Shown here one piece after another: positions 1 through 7,822 of a stretch of 64,000 nt of DNA. The stretch lies in contig NZ_JBOZWW010000058.1 of the NCBI RefSeq assembly GCF_050864855.1, positions 1 through 64,000 on the forward strand, written 5' to 3'. Every line of letters begins with the position of its first letter. The stretch's first letter is position 1. The position numbers and the translations under genes were made by a program. This stretch comes from Cardinium hertigii_C (GTDB lineage: Bacteria; Bacteroidota; Bacteroidia; Cytophagales; Amoebophilaceae). The notes under the pieces are model-generated. The model made no database searches and was not told where the DNA came from. It worked only from the letters and a program-made list of their open reading frames with translations.

Positions 1-107
1 GTAATCGAATCAGATAACTGGAATAAAGGATGTTTCGGGTTAAGAAAACTAGATAAGCGTTGCTCAAACAAACGCTCAAGGCTATTATTTATTTTCTTAG
101 ATTTCAT
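1..107 (-). CDS. IS5-like transposase, N-terminal 35 residues (partial at window edge)
   Basis: The reading frame starts at the ATG at 105-107 and runs off the left edge. The translated residues (MKSKKINNSLERLFEQRLSS and onward) are the same as the start of the 434-residue transposase at 34982-36286, so the gene is probably full length outside the window. It would encode the DDE transposase that moves its own element. Confidence 0.85.
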   Translation of the reverse strand, partial: MKSKKINNSLERLFEQRLSSFLNPKHPLFQLSDSI

Positions 108-221
108 CCTTATTTTGCAAGCTTTTTATACAAAACAACTCTAAAACTGGTTATTAACCAATACAAATTTAACCATTTATTTGCTGATTAACAAATAATT
201 ATACAGTATTTCAGGACCGAC
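1..221 (-). mobile_element. IS5-like element, 5' end only (continues off the window)
   Basis: This stretch is the reverse complement of the left end of the complete element at 34868-36418. It holds the terminal inverted repeat (GTCGGTCCTGAAATA read from 221 leftwards), the same roughly 110-base leader, and the first 35 codons of the transposase, whose ATG is at 105-107. The sequence match to the other copy looks almost perfect, which suggests recent transposition. The element lies inside the IS110 transposase gene at 221-901, so this is an IS inserted in an IS. The rest of the element is beyond the window edge. Confidence 0.9.
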
Positions 222-901
222 TAAATAGGAGCTAACCCAACGTATTTAGAGAACTGTTTAGCCGTTTGAAAGTGTTTACCTCCACCAGTGGAAACAATAA
301 GTTCCATGGTAGTTCTATCACCAATCCCTTTAATAGAACTAATGCGTTCATAGAGCTCTTTATAGTTTTCTTCCTCTAATCGTGCTATTTGCTCTTCCAG
401 ATAATCTATATTTTGATTCAGCATTTTTAGTGCTAAATCATCTACTTTAGGCAATACGTTAAAAGACTCTAGCAAATTATAGGACATGGTAAGTTGCTTT
501 TTGAGTTGAGCAAGAAGTGTTTTTTGTTGCTTTAAGGCTTGTATACTTGCTGAAGCCATTTTATAGGGTTTAGGCTCCATCTTTGATCCATACAGCGCAA
601 TAAGTTGAGCATCTACCTTATCAGTTTTTGTTACAGATAGCATTACTTTAGAAAAGTGTTTGATTTGCTTAGGGTTAATAACTGAAACAGATAGGTCAGA
701 TTCTAGAAGCATCTCTACTAATAAAGCATCATAATTTCCAGTGGCTTCTAACACACAGTGATGCAATGATTTATCAAGTTGACCTAAAAAGATTGTAATG
801 CCATTCCTATCATTCTTATATGTAGACGTAATATATCCTTTACCTTTAGGGAAAGCAACTACAAAACTATTCTTTGCTATATCGATGCCTATATATTGCA
901 T
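221..901 (-). pseudogene. IS110-family transposase, truncated by IS5-like insertion
   Basis: The 226-residue frame begins with the IS110 family start (MQYIGIDIAKNSF), which carries the first acidic residue of the DEDD catalytic site. It continues with EATGNYD and KTDKVDAQLIA, all in the N-terminal DEDD_Tnp_IS110 domain. A coiled-coil stretch (about residues 120-185) leads to the Transposase_20 domain, where ISSIKGIGDRTTMELI starts the helix-hairpin-helix motif. The protein stops after KYVGLAPI, well short of the usual 300-plus residues of the family. The stop codon at 221-223 spans the junction with the IS5-like element, so the last part of the gene, including the conserved serine region, has been separated or lost. 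It is very likely inactive. Confidence 0.88.
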
Positions 902-1046
902 ATTATTAGATGTTTGTATTAAATTGATTCATCTTTTTAACTATCGTCGCATAACACGGGCTTTAATGGCCGGCGAACTATTCAGTTTTAAGATGAAAAA
1001 AGCTGGGGATGGAACGTTTAAGACGGTATTTAATACCAACAGGGAA

Positions 1047-1609
1047 GCGACCTTATTCCAGCTCTTTAAATTAAAAATAACTTTATAATACAAACGTACG
1101 ACAGGGAATTAAAGATTACATGCATAAATACAATTACAACAGATTTCATTCCAGCATTAAATATCAAAAACCTATGAATGTATATATTACACATTTAAAA
1201 AATCAATACCCTATAGGCGAAATATCACGGAAACAAAGTCTATAATTCTTTGTCCAGTTTTTTCGGTCCACTATACCTTCAGCTTCTACAAGTTCCATTA
1301 TTAACGATATCCATAAGCGGGTCTTTTGAAAATATGGAGTTTGTAAATAAAAGTTGAGCCTGTAAATGATTTTGTGTAAGTGCCGTTTTTTAGTAGAATC
1401 TTTCTTCAAATTCGATAGCGAATCGATTCATAGCGGCTCTCCAATCATGCAAAGCCATAGTCCACTTTTCCGATGCCTTCTGTATGGCTAAATATACCAC
1501 TTTTAATGCAGATTGGTCATTAGGAAAAATTTTACGGTTATTAATAACGTCAGTCGTACGTTTGTATTAAATAATCTTATTTTAATTTAAAGAGCTGGAA
1601 AAAGTCCGC
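1047..1609. mobile_element. Miniature IS256-type element: long inverted repeats around a transposase remnant
   Basis: Positions 1047-1102 and 1553-1609 form an imperfect inverted repeat of about 56 bases. The inner 16 bases (AATACAAACGTACGAC at 1087-1102 against its reverse complement at 1553-1568) match perfectly, and CCAGCTCTTTAAATTAAA is shared further out. Both repeats read inward in the same way, as the ends of one transposable unit would. Between them lies only the C-terminus of an IS256-type transposase (1390-1563) and about 290 bases of unrecognised sequence. I infer an internally deleted, non-autonomous derivative of an IS256-family element. An alternative is two fragments of separate copies in opposite orientation. 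Confidence 0.6.
1390..1563 (-). pseudogene. IS256 (mutator-type) transposase, C-terminal remnant
   Basis: Read on the minus strand from about 1563 to a TAA at 1390-1392, the frame gives NRKIFPNDQSALKVVYLAIQ, then KASEKWTMALHDWRAAMNRF and AIEFEERFY. This is the characteristic C-terminus of Transposase_mut / IS256 proteins (NRK..P.D..A.K.VYLAI, then W......NW..A.NRFAI.FE). There is no start codon and none of the DDE catalytic part remains. The fragment joins the right inverted repeat directly, which fits an internal deletion. Confidence 0.82.
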
Positions 1610-2520
1610 AACGTTTCGGATTAAAAATTAAGAAAAGAGTATAAAAAGCTCTTTTGTGTTTTAAATTTGTGGGATTGAAAAATAACCATAAAAACCAAAG
1701 AAACCTCTTATTAAATCTATCAAAATTAGTTGAAATATATTATGCTATTGATGATATAGTAAAATAAAAAAACGATTCAGATATAATAATGCACGTTATC
1801 AACGTTTTTTATTTGATTCATTTCTAAGATTGGATGCAATAAGACTTTTTTTAAGTAATAAGTCCAAGCGCTTTAGCATTTTCCAATGGCGAGTCTCTCT
1901 AACCTGTCCTATTACCTATAGGTCTTAGATTAGGGTATCATTTTGATCTTTAAGGATACGTATCTGATCTTTATAAATCTTAACAACCTTGTATGGATCA
2001 AATGCTAAGTAGGGATTTTCTAAAAACAGAGGTTACCAATTTTAAGGCGTTTTAACCATTATGACATACTTGGACCATAACTAGCTGAATATTCAATCTT
2101 CTTTTCATCACGCTAACATTATTTTAGCCTTTCCTGATGAATTAAAAAAACCAAGCTTATTTTTTTCCATTTTATATCATTGTTTTAACAAAATAAACAT
2201 TAAATATAAAAAAAAATTATATTAATTATATAAAAAATTTTTATATAATTAATATAATTTATTTATTAAAGTTAAAAAGTTTAGTAAAAATTTTTAAGTT
2301 AAATTGTATATAAAAATAAATTTTTATGTATAAAATAGATCAAAAATATTTATTTATCAATAGAATAAATATTTATTTTATTTTGTTTTTGATAAATATT
2401 TTATGAACTTTGCAAAAGTATTTTTTTGATTAGACTGAGTTTTGAATAAATATACCCTTTATGTTTATGAAAACATATTTTTTGTTTTAACCTATTAAAA
2501 TTTTATTAATACTTATTTGC
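1610..2520. other. AT-rich accessory intergenic region, no intact gene
   Basis: No credible open frame covers this stretch of over 900 bases. Positions 1642-1685 match a copy near 52091-52140 (listed separately). The part from about 2180 to 2460 is extremely AT-rich, with runs such as TTAATTATATAAAAAATT, and would contain the promoter of the ankyrin gene at 2521. A weak coding trace on the minus strand at about 1850-2060 is interrupted by stops and could not be identified. Confidence 0.6.
1642..1685 (-). repeat. Dispersed repeat, copy 1
   Basis: Read on the minus strand this is TTATTTTTCAATCCCACAAA followed by TTTAAAACACAAAAGAGCTT. It matches 52091-52138 on the plus strand, where CAATC is followed by a run of ten C, then AAATTTAAAGCACAAAGGAGCTT. 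The two copies differ mostly at the C tract. It may be the end of an unrecognised mobile element, since this copy lies just outside the IS256-type element. Confidence 0.55.
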
Positions 2521-2652
2521 ATGTTTATTCATAAAAAAGATATAAAAAATATTGTAATTTACAAATTAATTTCCGGATTAGGTATAGGATCATCTTTAGT
2601 ACTTACTACTGGTTGTGCTAACTTTTCCAGTAGATATAGCTTAAATGATTAG
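2521..2652 (+). pseudogene. Lipoprotein signal-peptide fragment of the ankyrin gene, ended by in-frame TAG
   Basis: The ATG at 2521 opens a 43-codon frame with a basic N-terminus, a hydrophobic stretch and a lipobox (LVLTTGC), as in an exported Bacteroidetes lipoprotein. The frame ends at a TAG at 2650-2652. After the TAG it stays open, without another stop, into the ankyrin frame whose first ATG is at 2746; the offset of 225 bases is exactly 75 codons. I read this as the true 5' end of the ankyrin gene, cut off by one nonsense mutation. It could also be readthrough or a sequence error. Confidence 0.75.
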
Positions 2653-2745
2653 GGTGCTCAGCAGAGAATCCAAAACTTTCCAACTTTACAGAGTCTCGCA
2701 GCTAAACCATTAGGCAACGATGATCCTATATTATTTATTTCAAAT

Positions 2746-3837
2746 ATGATTCAACTTGACGCACAAGTTTCCGTTAATATCATAAATGGTGGATTAAGTT
2801 TTAATATAATAAATTATCAAGACAATACAAGACGTACCATGCTTCATAAAGCGTCTGAAACTGGTAATTTAGAAGTAGTGAAATACTTATTAAGACATTT
2901 AGAAAATAACCCCCAAATTAATTCAAAAGATAGTAAAGATTATACCGCACTGTATCTTGCATCCGAAAATGGACATGAAAAAGTTGTAGAACAGCTAATT
3001 AAAAACGATAATATTGATGTAAATCATCAAACAGAAGACGGTTTTACGGCACTCTATATTGCATCCAAAAAAGGCCATGAAAAAGTTGTAGAGCAGCTAC
3101 GTAAACACCATAATATTGATGTAAATCAACAAACAGAAAATGGTTGTACTGCACTTTATGTTGCATCCAAAAAAGGCCATGAAAAAGTTGTAGAGCAGCT
3201 AATTAAAAACGATAATATTAATGTAAATCATCAAACAGAAAATGGTGATACCGCACTCCATATTGCATCCGAAAATGGACATGAAAAAGTTGTAGAACAG
3301 CTACGTAAACACCATAATATTGATGTAAATCAACAAACAGAAAATGGTGATACCGCACTCCATATTGCATCCAAAAAAGGCCATGAAAAAGTTGTAGAAC
3401 AGCTACTTAAATACGATAATATTAATGTAAATCATCAAACAAAATACGGTAATACGGCACTCTATACTGCATGCTTCTATGGTCATGAAAAAGTTGTAGA
3501 ACAGCTACTTAAATACGATAATATTAATATAAATCTACAACAAAAAGACAGTTTGACTGCAATGAATATTGCAGCATTTCAAGGTTATGAAAAAGTTATT
3601 GCAAAGCTACTTAACGCCCATGATATTTATGTAAACATAGAACCGGAAGATCTTTCTAGCGCACTGTATATTGCATGCTTTTATGGTGAAGAAAAAGTTG
3701 TTGAAGCGCTATGTAGACACCATAATATTAATATAAATCTACAACAAGAAGACATTCTTAGGGGACTGGATATTGCATACTCAAAAGGTCACGAAAAAGT
3801 TGTAAAACAGCTCGTTAAACTAATTTACAAAAGCTAA
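2746..3837 (+). CDS. Ankyrin-repeat protein (body of a stop-interrupted lipoprotein gene)
   Basis: The 363-residue frame holds ten ankyrin repeats of 34 residues, from about residue 30 to the end, each with the T-A-L-x-x-A-S-x-x-G-H-E-K-V-V-E-Q-L core. Repeats 2 to 6 are nearly identical in DNA (102-base unit), so this part has recently expanded or been homogenised. Ankyrin arrays mediate protein-protein contacts and are common among presumed effectors of amoeba and arthropod symbionts. In-frame codons upstream reach a lipoprotein signal peptide at 2521 but cross a TAG at 2650. Translation from 2746 alone would give a protein with no export signal. Whether this is a pseudogene or a re-started cytoplasmic protein cannot be told from sequence. 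A strong hairpin follows at 3867. Confidence 0.85.
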   Translation: MIQLDAQVSVNIINGGLSFNIINYQDNTRRTMLHKASETGNLEVVKYLLRHLENNPQINSKDSKDYTALYLASENGHEKVVEQLIKNDNIDVNHQTEDGFTALYIASKKGHEKVVEQLRKHHNIDVNQQTENGCTALYVASKKGHEKVVEQLIKNDNINVNHQTENGDTALHIASENGHEKVVEQLRKHHNIDVNQQTENGDTALHIASKKGHEKVVEQLLKYDNINVNHQTKYGNTALYTACFYGHEKVVEQLLKYDNININLQQKDSLTAMNIAAFQGYEKVIAKLLNAHDIYVNIEPEDLSSALYIACFYGEEKVVEALCRHHNININLQQEDILRGLDIAYSKGHEKVVKQLVKLIYKS

Positions 3838-3866
3838 TAGAAGCTACTAACAAAGAAATATTTTGA

Positions 3867-3900
3867 CTAGCAAACAAATATATTTATATTTGTTTGCTAG
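3867..3900 (+). terminator. Perfect 14-bp stem hairpin after the ankyrin gene
   Basis: CTAGCAAACAAATA and TATTTGTTTGCTAG are exact reverse complements separated by six bases. The hairpin sits 30 bases after the ankyrin stop codon. There is no long T run behind it, so termination may be bidirectional or the hairpin may act in RNA stability. Confidence 0.65.
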
Positions 3901-3990
3901 ATAATATCATCATAAGAAATGGACCCATAAATCGATACACTTAATTTGAACAACCTCTAAGAAGGCCTAATGGAAGCGAATCTACAATAT

Positions 3991-4120
3991 AAGACCGTTG
4001 TAATAGATGTTTACTATTATTTTTTCTAATTTTTTAGGCTATCGATATAAGTTAACCATCTAATAAATTGTAATCCAACTTTTTTATCCTAGGACTTAAC
4101 AAATCTATTATAACGGTCTC
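3991..4120. repeat. 130-bp segment bounded by 20-bp inverted repeats
   Basis: AAGACCGTTGTAATAGATGT at 3991-4010 and the reverse complement of 4101-4120 (GAGACCGTTATAATAGATTT) agree at 17 of 20 positions. The interior is AT-rich and non-coding. A third copy of the core ACCGTTGTAATAG occurs at 52071-52083. The pattern resembles a very small MITE or the ends of a collapsed IS. The surrounding region 3901-4330 contains no gene I can support. Confidence 0.45.
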
Positions 4121-4460
4121 AAGTTAGTAAAGAAAATATAACATCCCATACTTACTATCATAATATCGTAATACAGCTAGAGTTTAGTTTATCCAAAGCC
4201 AAGTTTCTATTTTCCCAAACATTTCTAATGGATTCTTTCCTTTCTGTGCTTCTTATAGTGTTTTTTTGAAAATAATATTTGGCTTTAGCTTGAAGCATAA
4301 AAAAGCAACACGCTTTTTAAAAAAGTATTTGTAGCTTTGCATGAGGCACAATCTATAAAGTGTATGCATGCTATTTTGCAGCCCAATCGTACCAATAGGA
4401 GACATTTTAAATGGCTGATATACAACAACTGTTCTACGTTTATTAATTTTTATTTTAATC

Positions 4461-7400
4461 TTGCAGCTCAACGATTTTATAGTACTATACAAAAAAAAAG
4501 AAATAGTCACCAAGCTTACGGACTACCTAAAAGAAGATCCAAAAAACAAAGTCTTTCATCTGAATGGTATCCAGGGTAGCTTAGACGCTGTATTGATTGC
4601 CGCACTGCAACAAAGTTGTGGCCATGTACAATTAGTGGTAGTTGAAAACAAAGAAGCAGCACTGGCTATGTATGGAGACCTAAACCAGCTATTGCCCAGC
4701 TGCTCTGTGCTCCGCTTACCCAGTTTAGAAGAACACAACGATAAGCAAACCATTCAACACAAACGATCGGCCATCATACATGCTATAAACGAAAGCAAAT
4801 CTGCGCCATTGGTCGTCACACATATAGCCGCGCTGCTGGAAAAGATCTTAGACCCATCCCTAGTGGCCACTATGTCTTACAATATACAAGTAGATCAAAC
4901 CCTGTCTATTCAAAGCTTGGAAAGCATACTGAAACAAAAAGGATTTATAAAAGTAGATTTTGTTTACCAGACAGGTCAATTTGCAATACGTGGCGGCATT
5001 ATTGATATATATAGCCTCAACCAATCATTTCCTTATCGAATAGAACTATGGGGAGATCAAGTTTCTACCATCCGTATTTTTGATCCCAAAGACCAAAAAT
5101 CTTTTAAACAAACCGATGTGGCAACGATTGTATCCAACCCAGAAACTACAATGGAAAAACCATTGCGCTACACTTCCTTTTCAGCTTGTCTACCAGTAGG
5201 TAGCGCCATTTGGCTAAAAAACAAAGCAAAAATATGGGAACAACTATCTGGCCCCAATACTGCATCAGTCCCCTCCCATACCCTAGAAACCATAGAAAGT
5301 TTTACAGCATCTATTCTACCCTTTCATCAAATTTTATTTGGGTCGGTCGCATCTGTTGCGGCAGATAACGATCTTATACTACACTACGATGCTGCACAAC
5401 AACCTATTTTTCAACAAAAATTTAACCTTCTAGCAGATGACCTCAATAAAAAAAATCAGCAAGGCTACCAGGTATGTATTACAGCGGCTTCTGCAGGACA
5501 ACTTGCACGATTAAAGTCTATTTTGGAAGAAAAAGCAACTTTTACACCATTGCTGCTCAGTTTACGGGAAGGATATATAGACCATACAGCCCAAATAGTC
5601 TGCTATAGTGATCATCAAATTTTTAATAGATACTATAGGTACCAACCACCCATCCCCCCTACTACAACGGAAACTTTACTAACCGATGCATGCAGAAAAC
5701 TAGAAATTGGTGACTATGTGGTACATAGTGACTATGGCATTGGCCGATTTTCTGGATTACATGCATTAAACATCCATACACAGAAGCAAGAAGCCATCCG
5801 ACTGATTTATAAAAATAATGATATGGTCTACGTAAACGTACAAGAACTATATAAAATCAGCAAATATAGCAGCAAGGATGGCACAACACCTCATATGCAT
5901 ACATTAGGGACTTCTGCCTGGCAACGTAAAAAAAACAGTGTTAAAAAACAGATCAAAGACATTGCCAAAGAACTCATTACACTCTATGCAGAACGAAAAA
6001 AAACGAAAGGGTTTGCTTTTGGGAAAGATACGCTACTAGATGGTGCACTAGCGGCTTCTTTCTGTTATGAAGAAACGCCCGATCAAGCCATAGCCATTGA
6101 TGCAGTGAAGCAAGACATGGAACGCCCCACTCCTATGGATCGACTGGTGTGTGGCGATGTAGGATTTGGCAAAACAGAAATAGCCATTCGTGCGGCTTTT
6201 AAAGCCGCAGCAAATGGCAAGCAAGTGGCTGTACTGGTGCCCACTACTATTTTAGCACTACAACACTATAACTCTTTTATCAATAGACTCTCCAATTTAC
6301 CCGTTCACGTTGGTTACATCAACCGGTTTAAAACGAAACAAGAAATTCAGCAAACGGTTGCCGATACTGCTTCTGGAAAGGTGGATATTCTTATTGGTAC
6401 ACACAAACTGCTGACGAATAGTGTACAATTTAAAGATTTAGGGTTGTTGATTATCGACGAAGAACAAAAATTTGGTGTAAGTGCAAAAGAAAAATTGAAA
6501 AAAATCCGCTTGAATGTAGACACCCTCACTTTAACGGCTACACCTATTCCACGCACCCTTCATTTTTCACTGATGGGCGCTAGAGATTTAAGTATACTGA
6601 GTACGCCTCCTAACCATAGACTAGCTATCCAAACAAAGGTACACCGCTTCGATTTTAAAATCATTCAAGAAGCCATAGAAGATGAAATGGCCCGTGGAGG
6701 ACAAATTTTTTTTGTGCACAATAGGGTAAGCAATATCCAAACTATAGCGCAAAATTTATCAGACTTACTGCCGACCGCACGCATCTGTATAGCCCATGGT
6801 CAAATGGCCGGATCGATGCTAGAGGAAAAAATACTACAGTTTATGGTAGGCCGTTACGACATACTAATAGCTACCAATATTATAGAATCTGGAATGGATA
6901 TACCTAACGTGAATACCATTATCATCAATGATAGCCATCTTTTTGGTCTTGCTGATTTACATCAAATGCGTGGAAGAGTAGGTCGTTCTAATGTGCAAGC
7001 TTTTTGCCATTTATTGATTCCAGAAGATACAACCCTTACGCCAGAAGCAAAACTACGACTGGCTGCATTAGAAGAATATTCTGCATTAGGAGATGGCTTT
7101 AAAGTGGCTATGAAGGATCTAGACATACGTGGCGCAGGGGACTTATTGGGTGCAGCACAAAGTGGCTTTATAGCAGATATTGGTTTCGATACCTATTGTA
7201 AAATATTAAAAGAAACGGTAGAAGAGGTGAAACATAGTGATTTTAAAACATTGTTTCCCCAAGAAACCAAAAAGCTATACAACGAATGCTCCGTTGAAAC
7301 AGACTGTGAAGCACACTTACCACCTGAATATGTCGCTAGTACCACCCAACGGATCACACTTTACACTAGGCTGAATGAACTTAAAAATATCGATCAATTA

Positions 7401-7730
7401 ACCGAATTTAAAGAAGAGTTAATCGATAGATTTGGTCCATTGCCTAGCCCTACAGAGACCCTATTGGAAACGATACAACTGCGATGGGAAGCAGAACGAA
7501 TTGGCTTTCAAAAAATTTTATTCAAAGGCCAATCTCTACATTGCTACTTAGGAGTTGATTTTCAAAAAAGAAATTTGAATACATGGGAAAGTATTATGCA
7601 CTATATACAAGAACGTCCAACGCATTGTCAATTAAAAAAAACGGGACAAAACTTGATCCTGACGATTACTGCAGATTTGCATAGTGTCCTTGCAGCAAGA
7701 AATCTACTGGCTACTATAGCCATTCTTTAA
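4461..7730 (+). CDS. mfd: Transcription-repair coupling factor Mfd
   Basis: This 1089-residue protein is an ATP-driven DNA translocase that removes RNA polymerase stalled at lesions and recruits UvrA. The N-terminal third is the UvrB-like module. The CarD-type RNA-polymerase interaction domain begins near residue 412 (EIGDYVVHSDYGIGRF). The helicase core follows, with Walker A GDVGFGKTE near 565, Walker B DEEQ near 666, TATPIPRTL, and motif VI QMRGRVGRSN near 835. The C-terminal TRCF domain is at about 960-1060. Length is normal for Bacteroidetes. The start is a TTG: the first in-frame ATG is about 70 codons in, inside the conserved N-terminal domain, and a TGA closes the frame at 4416. An unrelated 11-codon frame with a good AGGAGA site precedes it at 4411-4446. 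Confidence 0.95.
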   Translation: MQLNDFIVLYKKKEIVTKLTDYLKEDPKNKVFHLNGIQGSLDAVLIAALQQSCGHVQLVVVENKEAALAMYGDLNQLLPSCSVLRLPSLEEHNDKQTIQHKRSAIIHAINESKSAPLVVTHIAALLEKILDPSLVATMSYNIQVDQTLSIQSLESILKQKGFIKVDFVYQTGQFAIRGGIIDIYSLNQSFPYRIELWGDQVSTIRIFDPKDQKSFKQTDVATIVSNPETTMEKPLRYTSFSACLPVGSAIWLKNKAKIWEQLSGPNTASVPSHTLETIESFTASILPFHQILFGSVASVAADNDLILHYDAAQQPIFQQKFNLLADDLNKKNQQGYQVCITAASAGQLARLKSILEEKATFTPLLLSLREGYIDHTAQIVCYSDHQIFNRYYRYQPPIPPTTTETLLTDACRKLEIGDYVVHSDYGIGRFSGLHALNIHTQKQEAIRLIYKNNDMVYVNVQELYKISKYSSKDGTTPHMHTLGTSAWQRKKNSVKKQIKDIAKELITLYAERKKTKGFAFGKDTLLDGALAASFCYEETPDQAIAIDAVKQDMERPTPMDRLVCGDVGFGKTEIAIRAAFKAAANGKQVAVLVPTTILALQHYNSFINRLSNLPVHVGYINRFKTKQEIQQTVADTASGKVDILIGTHKLLTNSVQFKDLGLLIIDEEQKFGVSAKEKLKKIRLNVDTLTLTATPIPRTLHFSLMGARDLSILSTPPNHRLAIQTKVHRFDFKIIQEAIEDEMARGGQIFFVHNRVSNIQTIAQNLSDLLPTARICIAHGQMAGSMLEEKILQFMVGRYDILIATNIIESGMDIPNVNTIIINDSHLFGLADLHQMRGRVGRSNVQAFCHLLIPEDTTLTPEAKLRLAALEEYSALGDGFKVAMKDLDIRGAGDLLGAAQSGFIADIGFDTYCKILKETVEEVKHSDFKTLFPQETKKLYNECSVETDCEAHLPPEYVASTTQRITLYTRLNELKNIDQLTEFKEELIDRFGPLPSPTETLLETIQLRWEAERIGFQKILFKGQSLHCYLGVDFQKRNLNTWESIMHYIQERPTHCQLKKTGQNLILTITADLHSVLAARNLLATIAIL

Positions 7731-7822
7731 AATTATAGTGGACTGAAAAAACAACAATCAATCATTTTATTACCTTAATTTGGATTGACTACTTTACACA
7801 TCGATAGAAGAATTTTTAAAGT

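Noticed and set aside
798..1088. 96-codon plus-strand frame
   Set aside because: It runs antisense through the IS110 start and into the left inverted repeat of the IS256-type element; no protein pattern.
1203..1409. 68-codon minus-strand frame
   Set aside because: It lies inside the miniature element and overlaps the IS256 remnant in another frame; no motif. It contains GTGGACCGAAAAAACTGGAC, which resembles ends of some other IS families, but no partner end was found.
1850..2060. Possible coding trace on the minus strand
   Set aside because: Broken by several stops and not identifiable; AT-rich DNA gives such traces by chance.
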